A stretch of DNA of 25,264 nt, from assembly GCA_050731755.1 (NCBI GenBank), contig JBOHPP010000218.1, forward strand, positions 1 through 25,264, written 5' to 3'. The translations under genes were made by a program, and so were the position numbers. The notes under the pieces were generated by a model that had not been told where the DNA came from, searched no databases, and saw nothing but the letters and a program-made list of their open reading frames with translations. Every line of letters begins with the position of its first letter. Positions within the stretch are counted from its first letter, which is position 1. Below, in pieces: positions 7,339-14,615 of the stretch. The DNA comes from JBOHPP01 sp050731755 (lineage in GTDB: Bacteria > Methylomirabilota > Methylomirabilia > Rokubacteriales > CSP1-6).

Positions 7339-8694
7339 ATGATGACTGGCCCCACGCCCCGGAGTCTCAGCGGCCTGGTCGACCCCGACAGGGGGATGGT
7401 GAGCCGGGAGATCTTCGTGAACGAGGAGATCTACCGGCAGGAGCTGGAGCGCATCTTCGCCCGCGCCTGGCTCTTCGTCGGCCACGAGAGCCAGATCCCA
7501 AAATCCGGCGACTACCTGACGTCGTCCATGGGCGAGGAGTCCGTCATCCTGTGCCGCGATCGGGCCGGGCGGATCCACGTCTTCCTGAACTCCTGCCGGC
7601 ACCGCGGCATGAAGGTCTGCCGGTACGACGAGGGCAACACGGTCGAGTTCATGTGCCCGTACCACGGCTGGAGCTACGCGACCGACGGGGCGCTGGTCGG
7701 AGTTCCCTTCGCCAAAGAGGCTTACGGCGCGCAGCTCGATCGCAGCCGGTGGGGCCTCATCGAGGCCGCCCGGCTGGAGAATTACAAGGGAACGATCTGG
7801 GCGACGTGGGACCGGTCGGCGCCGTCGTTCCTGGACTACCTTGGCGGCTACCAGCTCTACCTCGACCTCCTGCTCGACGCCTGGGACGGCCGGGAGGGCG
7901 GGACCGAGGTGATCGGCGGAATCCACAAGTGGCGCATCCCCTGCAACTGGAAGTTCCCGGCCGAGAACTTCTCCGGCGACCGTTATCACAACGTGAGCCA
8001 CCGCTCGGTGGACCTGGTCGGCATCGGCCCGAGCGGCAAGGGGCGCCGGGACATGCGGGAGCGCAACGAGGCGCGGTGGCTCGACGTCTCGTTCCCCGAG
8101 CTCGGTCACTCGATGATCGCGTTCCTGCGCAAGCCGGGCGCGGCCATCGCGCCGGCTTACCAGGACGCGCCGCTGGTCGCCGACTACTTCCGGCGCTGCG
8201 AGGAAGAGCGGAAGCGCCGGCGCGGAGACCAGTGGCGCCTGTTCGGCGGCCCCGGCACGATGTTCCCCAACACCTCCCCCCTGGCGCGCCAGCCGCGAAC
8301 GCTCGCGGTGTGGCACCCGCGCGGACCTCACCAGACCGAGGTATGGCGCTGGTACCTGGTCGACGCCGACGCCCCGGCGGAGGTCAAAGACTTCCTGCGC
8401 CAGTACTACATCCGCTACTCCGGTCCCGCCGGGCTGACCGAGCAGGACGACATGGAGAACTGGAACTACGCTCACGCCGCCAGCCGCGGCACCATCGCCC
8501 GCCAGCATCCCTACAACTACGAGATGGGCCTGGGCCGGGCGACGGCCGCCTTCGAGGACCACGGGCTCAAGCTGCCGGGTGTCATTGCCGACGTGACGGC
8601 GGCGAACGCGAGCGAGAACAACCAGCGCGGCTTCTACCGTCGGTGGCGGCAGTTCATGGAAGCGACGAGCTGGATGGAGCTGGAGGCGCGGTGA
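7339..8694 (+). CDS. Aromatic-ring-hydroxylating oxygenase, alpha (large) subunit
   Basis: Catalytic subunit of an alpha-beta Rieske dioxygenase (biphenyl/benzoate/naphthalene dioxygenase architecture), 451 residues from ATG 7339. That start is chosen because GGAGG lies five bases upstream; ATG 7327 has none. Rieske ligands are Cys86/His88 (SCRHRG) and Cys106/His109 (MCPYHGW). The catalytic iron ligands fit Asp214, His217 and His221 in ENFSGDRYHNVSH, and the late EQDDMENW block (about 368-375) supplies the carboxylate. The stop overlaps the GTG of the beta subunit (GTGA), fixing a 1:1 partnership. Downstream dehydrogenases could oxidise its hydroxylated product. No ferredoxin or reductase gene is in the window. 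Substrate unknown. Confidence 0.95.
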   Translation: MMTGPTPRSLSGLVDPDRGMVSREIFVNEEIYRQELERIFARAWLFVGHESQIPKSGDYLTSSMGEESVILCRDRAGRIHVFLNSCRHRGMKVCRYDEGNTVEFMCPYHGWSYATDGALVGVPFAKEAYGAQLDRSRWGLIEAARLENYKGTIWATWDRSAPSFLDYLGGYQLYLDLLLDAWDGREGGTEVIGGIHKWRIPCNWKFPAENFSGDRYHNVSHRSVDLVGIGPSGKGRRDMRERNEARWLDVSFPELGHSMIAFLRKPGAAIAPAYQDAPLVADYFRRCEEERKRRRGDQWRLFGGPGTMFPNTSPLARQPRTLAVWHPRGPHQTEVWRWYLVDADAPAEVKDFLRQYYIRYSGPAGLTEQDDMENWNYAHAASRGTIARQHPYNYEMGLGRATAAFEDHGLKLPGVIADVTAANASENNQRGFYRRWRQFMEATSWMELEAR

Positions 8695-9236
8695 GTCCCG
8701 CCTCACCCGAACTAGCGCGGTTGCTCGTCAAGCAGGAGGTCGAGGAGTTTCTCTACCAGGAAGCGGAGCTGCTGGACGAGCGCCGGTACGCGGAGTGGCT
8801 CGACCTCTTCACCGAGGACGCGCGCTACTGGATGCCGATGCGCCGGAACGTTCCCGGCGGCGAGCTCGAGCGGGAGTTCACGCGGGAGGGCGCGGACGTC
8901 AACTGGTTCGACGAAGGCAAGGAGACCCTGGCCCGGCGGGTCGGGCAGCTCCTCACCGGCGTGCATTGGGCGGAGGAGCCGCCATCGCGGATCTGCCACA
9001 TGATCTCCAACGTCCAGATCCTGGCCATGACCCCCGAGGAGCCGTCGCCGACCGAGGTCGCCGTCAAGAGCCGGTTCCTCGTGTACCGGAATCGCCTGGA
9101 GACGGAGACCGACGTCCTCGTCGGCAAGCGCGAAGATCTGCTGCGCCGGGTGAACGGGGGTTGGCGGATCGCCCGGCGCAAGATCGTCCTCGACCAGAGC
9201 GTGCTCCTGGCCAAGAACCTGACATTTTTTTTCTGA
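8691..9236 (+). CDS. Aromatic-ring-hydroxylating oxygenase, beta (small) subunit
   Basis: A 181-residue small subunit of the Ring_hydroxyl_B / SnoaL-like cone fold, which stabilises the alpha-subunit trimer. Family landmarks: QEVEEFLYQEAELLDERRY, then EWLDLFTEDARYWMP (about 32-48), RICHMISNVQI (about 101-111), the SRFLVYRNR strand and a C-terminal IARRKIVLDQSVLLAKNLTF. The start is GTG 8691, overlapping the alpha stop, with GGAGG seven bases upstream. A run of eight T residues encodes the closing Phe-Phe-Phe before the TGA. This is a possible slippage spot, though aromatic C-termini are normal in the family. Function as a non-catalytic partner is secure. Confidence 0.93.
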   Translation: MSPASPELARLLVKQEVEEFLYQEAELLDERRYAEWLDLFTEDARYWMPMRRNVPGGELEREFTREGADVNWFDEGKETLARRVGQLLTGVHWAEEPPSRICHMISNVQILAMTPEEPSPTEVAVKSRFLVYRNRLETETDVLVGKREDLLRRVNGGWRIARRKIVLDQSVLLAKNLTFFF

Positions 9237-9285
9237 GAACCGAGATGCGTCGACCGCGTCTCATGGCCCTTCCTCCTGCTCCGAG

Positions 9286-9302
9286 CGCCGGCTTCGCCGG
9301 CG
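9286..9302. repeat. GC-rich perfect hairpin after the beta subunit gene
   Basis: CGCCGGC (9286-9292) and GCCGGCG (9296-9302) form a 7-base stem with a TTC loop, 50 bases after the beta-subunit stop. No T tract follows, so it is not a standard terminator. It could weaken readthrough into the downstream genes or simply be part of the decayed DNA there. Confidence 0.4.
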
Positions 9303-9320
9303 CAATCCGTCGTTCTCCCG

Positions 9321-9832
9321 GTGGGGGGTGTCGGGGAGGAGCGGCGCTCGCTCCCCCCGACCTTCCTGGTCGTCGCAGGCGTGCTGACCGGCCTGCTCGC
9401 CGGCGGCCTGGTCGACGACGCGGCGGCCCAGACGCGGCCGGAAGGAGAGATGCGCTGGACGCTCTACGTGACGCTCTCACCGGTCTGGTTCGATCCCGGC
9501 AAGGTGGCGGGGCAGCTCACGCCCTTCTGGATCCTCTATGCCATGCACGATGCCCTGGCGAAGCCCATGCCGGGCAACCTCATGAGCCCGGGCCTGGCCG
9601 AGTCGTGGACGGTCAGCGCGAACCAGCGGGTGTACTCCTATCGATTCGTGAGCCACACGCCAGGCGTCGAGCTGGTGATGGAGGCGTTCGAGGGATACTG
9701 GCGCAAAGGTGCCCTCGGTCAAGCGCCTGGTGTTCAAGAGCGTCCCCGAGGCCACCACCCGGCGAGCCATGCTCAAGCGCGGGGAAGTGGACGTCGGCCC
9801 CGCTCGAAGAGGTGCGCCTCAAGCAGCGATGA
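9321..9832 (+). pseudogene. Decayed family-5 ABC substrate-binding protein gene (three frames, internal deletions)
   Basis: This fills most of the 624-base gap between the beta subunit and the SDR gene. In one frame it has a signal-peptide-like N-terminus and a family-5 start (DPGKVAGQLTPFWILYAMHD ... LMSPGLAESWTVSANQRVYS). That jumps at about 9645 directly to VSHTPGVELVMEAFEGYWRK, a block normally well over 100 residues later. After about 9705 the expected continuation VPSVKRLVFKSVPEATTRRA then MLKRGEVDVG is readable only in a second frame. The end APLEEVRLKQR, resembling C-termini of such proteins, is in the third frame and stops at 9832. So there are at least two large deletions and two frame changes. 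It was presumably a second binding protein once tied to this operon. A single readable frame crosses the region into the SDR but does not make a sensible protein. Confidence 0.82.
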
Positions 9833-9860
9833 ACGGACCCGGAGACGACGGGACGGAGCC

Positions 9861-10631
9861 ATGACCATGCGCTTCGAGGGTCGGGTAGCGGTCATCACGG
9901 CGGCGGCCAGCGGGATCGGCCGCGCCACCGCGGAGATCATCGGTGGTGAGGGCGGGATCGTCGTCGGCGTGGACACCGACGAGGGCCGGCTGGAGAAGGT
10001 GATGGCCGGCCTCCGGGACGCCGGCGGCCGGGCCCACCCGCGCCGGGCCGACGCGCTCGACCGCGGCCAGGTGAGCGAGGTGGTGACGGACGTCGTCCGC
10101 GAGTTCGGGCGCATCGACATCCTCGTCAACGCGGTGGGCGGGAGCACGATCATCCCGCGCCCGGCGGCCACCGTGGACGAGCTCACCTTCCCGGAGTGGC
10201 AGCGGCTCCTCGCCTTCAACCTCGACGGGACGTTCCTCTTCTGCAACGCCGTGGCGCCGGTGATGAAGCGCCAGCGGAGCGGCAAGATCGTGAACATCTC
10301 CTCGATCGCGGGGCGGGGTCTCAGCGAGAGCGCCAGCAGCGCCTACGCCGCCGCCAAAGGCGGAATCATCGCCTTCACGCGGAAGCTGGCCCACGAGCTC
10401 GGGCCGTTCGGCGTCACCGTCAACGCCATCGCGCCCAGCCTGACGCTGACCGAGCGCATCCGGCCGCGCTGGGAGCAGCGCACGGCGGACGAGCAGGCGC
10501 GCGAGATCGCGCGCACGCCGCTGCGGCGCGTCGCCGAGGCCCGTGACCAGGCGCGGGTGATCTGCTTCCTGGCCTCGCCCGACGCCGACTTCGTCACCGG
10601 CGTGACCATCGACGTCACCGGCGGCGTCTGA
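9861..10631 (+). CDS. SDR-family NAD(P)-dependent oxidoreductase
   Basis: A 256-residue classical short-chain dehydrogenase. The cofactor loop TAAASGIG lies at 13-20, with Asp38 near the end of beta-2 (GVDTD), which favours NAD(H). The NAG-type motif is altered to NAVGG at 90-94, the structural Asn is Asn120, and the catalytic set is Ser147/148, Tyr162 and Lys166 (YAAAK). PSLTLTERI after beta-6 and a DVTGGV end complete the fold. ATG 9861 has GGAG upstream; ATG 9867 is possible. It follows the pseudogene and precedes the hydroxyisobutyrate-type dehydrogenase by 36 bases. It plausibly oxidises an alcohol or diol made by the oxygenase, but the substrate is not readable. Confidence 0.94.
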   Translation: MTMRFEGRVAVITAAASGIGRATAEIIGGEGGIVVGVDTDEGRLEKVMAGLRDAGGRAHPRRADALDRGQVSEVVTDVVREFGRIDILVNAVGGSTIIPRPAATVDELTFPEWQRLLAFNLDGTFLFCNAVAPVMKRQRSGKIVNISSIAGRGLSESASSAYAAAKGGIIAFTRKLAHELGPFGVTVNAIAPSLTLTERIRPRWEQRTADEQAREIARTPLRRVAEARDQARVICFLASPDADFVTGVTIDVTGGV

Positions 10632-10667
10632 CGCTGCGATCGCGGCATCGCCAAGAGGAGGGTTGAG

Positions 10668-11573
10668 ATGGCGGGGGCGGTGGGATTCATCGGGCTCGGG
10701 AACATGGGAGGGCCGATGGCGCGAAATCTGATATCGCACGGGTTCGCGCTGGTGGTGCACGACGTCGTTCCAGCCAAGGTCGAGCCGTTCCGCGAGCACG
10801 GCGCCAAGGTGCTCGCCTCGTCGGAGCAGGTGGCGGCGGCAGCCGATCGCACGATCGTCATGGTGGAGACGACCGCCCAGGCGGAGGCGGTCATCACGGG
10901 CGAGCACGGCATCATCCGCAGCGCCGCGCCCGGGCACATCGTGGTCTCGATGAGCACAATCGACCCCTTCGCAGCCCGGCGCCTGGCCGGTGCGCTGGAC
11001 GCCCGCGGGGTGGAAATGCTCGACGCCCCGGTCAGTGGCGGCACAGTTCGGGCGGCGTCAGGCGAGCTGTCCATCATTGCCGGCGGCGCCGCCGAGACGT
11101 TCGAGCGGTGCCGTGACCTCTTCCAGGCTATGGGCACGAAGCTGTTCCACGTCGGCCCCCTCGGCCAGGGGCTGGCCATGAAGCTCGTCAACAATATGCT
11201 GATCCAGGTGAACCGGGTGGCGGTCGCCGAGGCGCTCATCCTGGGCGTGAAGGCCGGGCTCGATCCGCGGACGATCTACGACGTCATCCGCGTGAGCACC
11301 GGCACCAGCTACGCGTTCGAGACGGGTGTGCCCAAGATCCTGGCCCGCGACTTCGCGCCGGGCGGCACCGTCGACATCACCTACAAGGACCAGGAGCTGG
11401 AGACCGCCTTTGCCAAACAGCTCGGCGTGCCGCTCCTGCTGGCCAACGTCACCCAGCAGCTCTATCAGATGGCCCGAGCGGCCGGCCTCAACAAGGAGGA
11501 CGGCCTGGCCGTTGTCAAGGTGCTGGAGCAGCTCGCGGGCGTCCAGGTGGGCGGACCACCGACGGCGTCGTGA
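10668..11573 (+). CDS. 3-hydroxyisobutyrate-dehydrogenase-like beta-hydroxyacid dehydrogenase
   Basis: A 301-residue NAD(P)-dependent enzyme of the HIBADH/tartronate-semialdehyde-reductase/GarR family. It interconverts beta-hydroxy acids and semialdehydes. Rossmann motif GFIGLGNMGGPMARN lies at 6-20, the substrate-binding DAPVSGG at 119-125, and GQGLAMKLVNN at 167-177 with catalytic Lys172. The all-helical C-terminal domain KDQELETAFAKQLGVPLL is complete. GGAGG precedes ATG 10668. Its last 59 bases overlap the opposite-strand gene that ends at 11515. Position after the oxygenase and SDR suggests a late oxidation step in the same pathway (inference). The specific acid is unknown. Confidence 0.94.
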   Translation: MAGAVGFIGLGNMGGPMARNLISHGFALVVHDVVPAKVEPFREHGAKVLASSEQVAAAADRTIVMVETTAQAEAVITGEHGIIRSAAPGHIVVSMSTIDPFAARRLAGALDARGVEMLDAPVSGGTVRAASGELSIIAGGAAETFERCRDLFQAMGTKLFHVGPLGQGLAMKLVNNMLIQVNRVAVAEALILGVKAGLDPRTIYDVIRVSTGTSYAFETGVPKILARDFAPGGTVDITYKDQELETAFAKQLGVPLLLANVTQQLYQMARAAGLNKEDGLAVVKVLEQLAGVQVGGPPTAS

Positions 11574-12153
11574 CGCTGAGGGGCGCCCGCCGGCGCTCGG
11601 TCAGCGGCCGGAACGTGGTCTCGCGCACCCCGGCGGCGAGGGATGGCGGCAGTGGTGTCGCTGCGGCCGGCTCGGCGAGCTTCTGCACGCCGATCAGCGG
11701 ACACGAGCGGTCAAGGCCGACCACCGGCATCCAGATCACGTCCGGCCGCGCCGCCTGCGCCTCCGCCCGCCGCCGTTCGACCTCCACCTGGGTGACGCCC
11801 TCGAAGGCGGCGAGGTACAGCCCGCGCCCGGGCCGCACGTCGAGCAGCGCCGTCATGTCACGGTCGCCCGCGTCGTACAGATTCCGGCTCCAGTGGCTGA
11901 TGTACGGCTTCCACTCCCCCCAGCCCCAGCTCGCCTTGTACTCGGGGCTCGTGAACGCGGCGGGCGACTCTACCACCCACAAGGCCAGAAACCGGATGCT
12001 GGTGTCGAGCCCGACGGCTTCGTAGCGCTGTCCGGAGAGGAAGTGAGGGTGGCCCACCATCTCGGTCAGCTTGGGGCCGTTGTACCAGGCATGCCATTCG
12101 CGCTCGAGGTCGGGCCGTGTGAAATTGCTGCGCACCGCGTACACAAAGCTCAT
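11515..12153 (-). CDS. Unassigned protein, possibly EthD/dimeric alpha-beta-barrel-like
   Basis: A 212-residue soluble protein with no signal peptide or membrane segment. I do not recognise a named family. The first about 95 residues (REWHAWYNGPKLTEMVGHPH, then FLSGQRYEAV and FLALWVVESPAAF) recall ferredoxin-like dimeric-barrel proteins such as EthD. A second stretch near 100-165 (GRGLYLAAFEGVT ... PDVIWMPVVGLDR) may be a repeat of that fold. The C-terminal 45 residues are Pro/Arg/Ala-rich, and the last 19 codons are antisense to the end of the hydroxyisobutyrate-dehydrogenase-like gene, so the tail may be a readthrough extension. It starts 37 bases after the SDR stop and is probably its cotranscribed partner. 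A role in the same catabolic step is inference. Confidence 0.75.
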   Translation of the reverse strand: MSFVYAVRSNFTRPDLEREWHAWYNGPKLTEMVGHPHFLSGQRYEAVGLDTSIRFLALWVVESPAAFTSPEYKASWGWGEWKPYISHWSRNLYDAGDRDMTALLDVRPGRGLYLAAFEGVTQVEVERRRAEAQAARPDVIWMPVVGLDRSCPLIGVQKLAEPAAATPLPPSLAAGVRETTFRPLTERRRAPLSVTTPSVVRPPGRPRAAPAP

Positions 12154-12190
12154 GCGGTCCGTCGCGTCGGTCGAGCGGGGGGTCGCCGCA

Positions 12191-12970
12191 TCAGTCGAGG
12201 ATCACGCCGCCGTCGACGTTGAACGACTGCCCGGTGATGTTCCGGGCCCCCGGGGACGCCAGGAACACCGCCAGCGCGGCGACGTCCTCAGGGTCGTTGG
12301 GACGGGCGAGCGGAATGACGGCGTTGCGCCGGCGCTCCATCTCCTCGACGGTGACGCCTTCCTCGCGGGCGCGGGCTCGCAGGTTCGCGTCGGAGAGCGC
12401 GGTCGCGGTGACGCCTGGGCAGATGGCGTTGACGTTGATGTTGTGACGGGCGAGCTGAAGCGCGGCCAGACGGGTGAGCCCCATCACGGCGGCCTTGCTG
12501 GCCGCGTAGATGGCGTTCGACGCGCCGGCGTACCCTTTGCCGGCAATGGAGGCGATGTTCACGATCACGCCGCTCCGGCGCGGGATCATCTCGCGGGCCA
12601 CGCGCTGCAGGCAGAAGAAGACCCCCTTGGCGTTCACCCGCATGATGCGCTCCCAATCGTCCTCGGTGAGATCCATGATGTAAGCGCGGCGGGTGACGCC
12701 GGCGTTGTTCACGAGGATGTCGATGTGGCCGAAGGTGCCGGCGACCTGCCGGGTCATCTGATCGATGGCGGCGACGTCGCCGACGTCGGTGCCGAGCGCG
12801 AGACTCCGGCGCCCGAGCGTGACGACGGCGCCCGCGGTCTTCTCTGCGGCCGCCTGGTCGATGTCGACCACTGCGACGTGCGCGCCGGCCTGGGCCAGCG
12901 CGAGTGCGGTCGCCCGGCCGATGCCGTGGCCGGCTCCGGTGACGATCGCGATGCGGTCAGTGAGCGTCAT
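12191..12970 (-). CDS. SDR-family oxidoreductase (3-oxoacyl-ACP-reductase-like)
   Basis: A 259-residue classical SDR. TGAGHGIG at 11-18, Asp36 of VVDID (NAD preference), NNAG at 88-91, Asn113, and catalytic Ser141, Tyr155, Lys159 (YAASK). PGVTATALSD follows beta-6 and the end is FNVDGGVILD. ATG 12970 is chosen because it matches the family N-terminus MTLTDRIAIVTGAG and has AGGAG upstream; a start at 13102 would cross the promoter region and the neighbouring gene. It differs clearly from the other SDR at 9861. It leads a two-gene minus-strand unit with the unassigned protein at 11515-12153, behind a candidate promoter at 13006-13033. Cytosolic alcohol/ketone oxidoreductase; substrate unknown. 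Confidence 0.94.
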   Translation of the reverse strand: MTLTDRIAIVTGAGHGIGRATALALAQAGAHVAVVDIDQAAAEKTAGAVVTLGRRSLALGTDVGDVAAIDQMTRQVAGTFGHIDILVNNAGVTRRAYIMDLTEDDWERIMRVNAKGVFFCLQRVAREMIPRRSGVIVNIASIAGKGYAGASNAIYAASKAAVMGLTRLAALQLARHNINVNAICPGVTATALSDANLRARAREEGVTVEEMERRRNAVIPLARPNDPEDVAALAVFLASPGARNITGQSFNVDGGVILD

Positions 12971-12990
12971 CGTCCCTTGCTCCTGGCGGA

Positions 12991-13018
12991 CTGAACTCAG
13001 GACGCATTCTAAGATAAT
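12991..13018 (+). promoter_or_regulatory. Candidate plus-strand promoter for the OsmC-like gene
   Basis: GATAAT (13013-13018) matches five of six -10 positions, with a poor -35 (CTGAAC, 12991-12996) 16 bases upstream. It overlaps the opposite-strand promoter, so the two directions could compete. The TSS would lie about 45 bases before ATG 13069. Confidence 0.3.
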
Positions 13019-13033
13019 CTCTGGTTCTGTTGA
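13006..13033 (-). promoter_or_regulatory. Candidate promoter for the SDR unit
   Basis: On the minus strand TCAACA (13033-13028) and TAGAAT (13011-13006) are 16 bases apart, matching four and five of six consensus positions. This AT-richer patch is conspicuous in the surrounding GC-rich DNA. The leader to ATG 12970 would be about 30 bases. Confidence 0.4.
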
Positions 13034-13037
13034 ACAG
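13027..13037. promoter_or_regulatory. Palindrome CTGTT-G-AACAG over the -35 region
   Basis: A perfect 5-base inverted repeat around one base covers the minus-strand -35 box. AGAT-A-ATCT at 13012-13020 is a second small dyad beside it. Position suits an operator for one or both divergent units, but no regulator gene is in the window. Confidence 0.3.
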
Positions 13038-13068
13038 TTCGCCGACCCAGGTGACGGAGGGCATCCCG

Positions 13069-13575
13069 ATGAAGGCAGACGAGTTGCGATCGCTACAGGC
13101 ACCGCTGAAGGACCGGTACCGCGAACAGGCGGAGGCGGCCCTCATCACGCTGAAGGCCCAGGGACGGATCGGTGAGGGGATCACGTGCAAGGTCGAGACG
13201 GGCCACGCGCTCGTCGCCGCCGGGCTGCATCCGGCCACCGGCGGCAACGGACGAGCGGCGTGCTCGGGCGACATGCTCCTGGAGGCGCTGGCGGCCTGTG
13301 CGGGGGTCACGCTGGGCGCCGTCGCGGCGTCGCTGGGCATCAACGTTCGGGCCGGGACCGTCCGGGCCGAAGGCGATCTGGACGTGCGCGGGACTTTGGG
13401 GGTGTCCCGGGACGTGCCGGTAGGCTTTCAACGGATTCGGATTCACGTCGCGCTGGACACGGACGCTTCGGAGGAGCAGCTCGCCACACTCGTGCGTCTC
13501 ACCGAGCGGTACTGTGTCGTCTATCAAACCCTCCGGCAGTCCCCGGAAATGACGGTCTCGCGGAGCGCGTGCTAG
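13069..13575 (+). CDS. OsmC-family protein
   Basis: A 168-residue cytosolic OsmC/Ohr-fold protein. Members reduce organic hydroperoxides with two conserved cysteines. Here Cys77 in LEALAACAGVTL and Cys149 in LTERYCVVYQTL occupy the usual places, and the order GGNGRAACSGDMLLEALAAC fits the YhfA/OsmC branch rather than Ohr. An extra Cys65 lies nearby. ATG 13069 is preferred because GGAGG is eight bases upstream; a longer TTG start at 13030 would sit inside the promoter. The TauD-like gene follows after 32 bases. Peroxide detoxification beside oxygenases is plausible but inferred; some OsmC-like proteins have other roles. Confidence 0.9.
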   Translation: MKADELRSLQAPLKDRYREQAEAALITLKAQGRIGEGITCKVETGHALVAAGLHPATGGNGRAACSGDMLLEALAACAGVTLGAVAASLGINVRAGTVRAEGDLDVRGTLGVSRDVPVGFQRIRIHVALDTDASEEQLATLVRLTERYCVVYQTLRQSPEMTVSRSAC

Positions 13576-13607
13576 ACTCCGATTTCTTCACCCGAGGTGC
13601 GTAGCGT

Positions 13608-14615
13608 ATGCCCGGAGACGCGACGGCTGTCCCCATCCCCGCCGGCGACGTCGAGCGCGACAAGGCGTGGTCAGGCGACAGCCTGTCGCCTCAGGCGTGG
13701 TTGATCCCGTTCCCCGACCCCGGCATCGCCGAGCTCGATGAGATCGCGGCGTTCGTGCGCGCGACCTCGCCCCCCCTCGAGACGCTGACGCCTCCGGCGT
13801 TCTCGCTCGAGGCCTGCGCCAGGGTCATGGCGCACGTGCGGGCCAGGCTCCAGCATCAGATCGGCCTCGCCGTGGTGGACCGCATCCCGGTCGAGCGTTA
13901 TAGCCCGCGCGAGAACCGTGCGATCGGCTGGCTGCTGGCCGCGATGCTCGGACAGGTCGTCGCCCAGAAGTGGAACGGCACGCGTCTGTACGACGTGAAG
14001 GACTCGGGCCAGCCCCTGGGCTACGGGGTGCGGCGCTCGGTGACCAATCTCGGTCAGCCCTTTCACACCGACGGCGGATGGCTCTGGATGCCACCGGCCT
14101 TCGTCGGTCTGTTCTGTCTGCAGTCCGCCCGGGAGGGTGGGATCAGCCGGTTCGTCAGTCTGGTCAGGGCGCACAACGAGATGCGCCGCCGCCATCCCGA
14201 CCTCCTGGCCCGGCTCTATCGCCCGTTTCCGTGGGACCGGCAGGCCGAGCACGGGCCGGACGAAGAGCGGTTCTGCCGGCATCCGGTATACCACTACGAC
14301 GGCCGGACGCTCACCGCGCGCTACTACGAGGACTACATCCTGAGCGGCTGCGCGCTGGCCGGCGAGACGCTCGACGACGAGGGGCGGGAGGCGCTGGCCG
14401 CCATGCGAGCGATCGTGGACGATCCAGGCAACTGGGTCGAGTTCCGGATCGAGTCGGGGCAGCTCCAGTACCTCAACAACCGCCAGTTCGCCCACAGCCG
14501 CACCGCGTTCGCCGACGCCGCCGCCGGCCCGCCGCGTCACATGCTTCGGCTCTGGAACCGCGACGAGGGAACCGTGGACCTCGACGGACAGGGAGGCCGC
14601 AGATGCCGAGAGTGA
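13608..14615 (+). CDS. TauD/TfdA-family Fe(II)/2-oxoglutarate-type dioxygenase
   Basis: A 335-residue double-stranded beta-helix oxygenase. The facial triad is readable: His153 and Asp155 in PFHTDGGW and distal His296 in NNRQFAHSRTAF. Arg310 and Arg314 (RHMLR) follow the R-x3-R spacing that binds 2-oxoglutarate in TauD. Such enzymes hydroxylate aliphatic or aromatic acids and sulfonates, or amino-acid derivatives. Here the extra N-terminal 60 residues and the YYEDYILSG block suggest the clavaminate-synthase/GBBH-like side of the superfamily. GAGGTG is upstream of ATG 13608. Its end overlaps the next gene by 13 bases. It is cytosolic although the genes after it encode envelope proteins. Substrate unknown. 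Confidence 0.88.
   Translation: MPGDATAVPIPAGDVERDKAWSGDSLSPQAWLIPFPDPGIAELDEIAAFVRATSPPLETLTPPAFSLEACARVMAHVRARLQHQIGLAVVDRIPVERYSPRENRAIGWLLAAMLGQVVAQKWNGTRLYDVKDSGQPLGYGVRRSVTNLGQPFHTDGGWLWMPPAFVGLFCLQSAREGGISRFVSLVRAHNEMRRRHPDLLARLYRPFPWDRQAEHGPDEERFCRHPVYHYDGRTLTARYYEDYILSGCALAGETLDDEGREALAAMRAIVDDPGNWVEFRIESGQLQYLNNRQFAHSRTAFADAAAGPPRHMLRLWNRDEGTVDLDGQGGRRCRE

Noticed and set aside
7551..8690. Long open frame across the alpha-subunit gene continuing into the beta subunit
   Set aside because: It is the beta-subunit frame extended back through the alpha gene. The translation is Arg/Pro/Gly-rich shadow sequence; the real start is GTG 8691.
9321..10631. One 436-codon frame joining binding-protein pieces to the SDR, as if a fusion protein
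   Set aside because: The middle part (about 9705-9860) is nonsense Arg/Pro/Gly sequence, the binding-protein continuation is in other frames, and the SDR has its own ATG and ribosome binding site.
13030..13068. Longer OsmC-like start at TTG 13030
   Set aside because: It lies within the divergent promoter and dyad; GGAGG points to ATG 13069.
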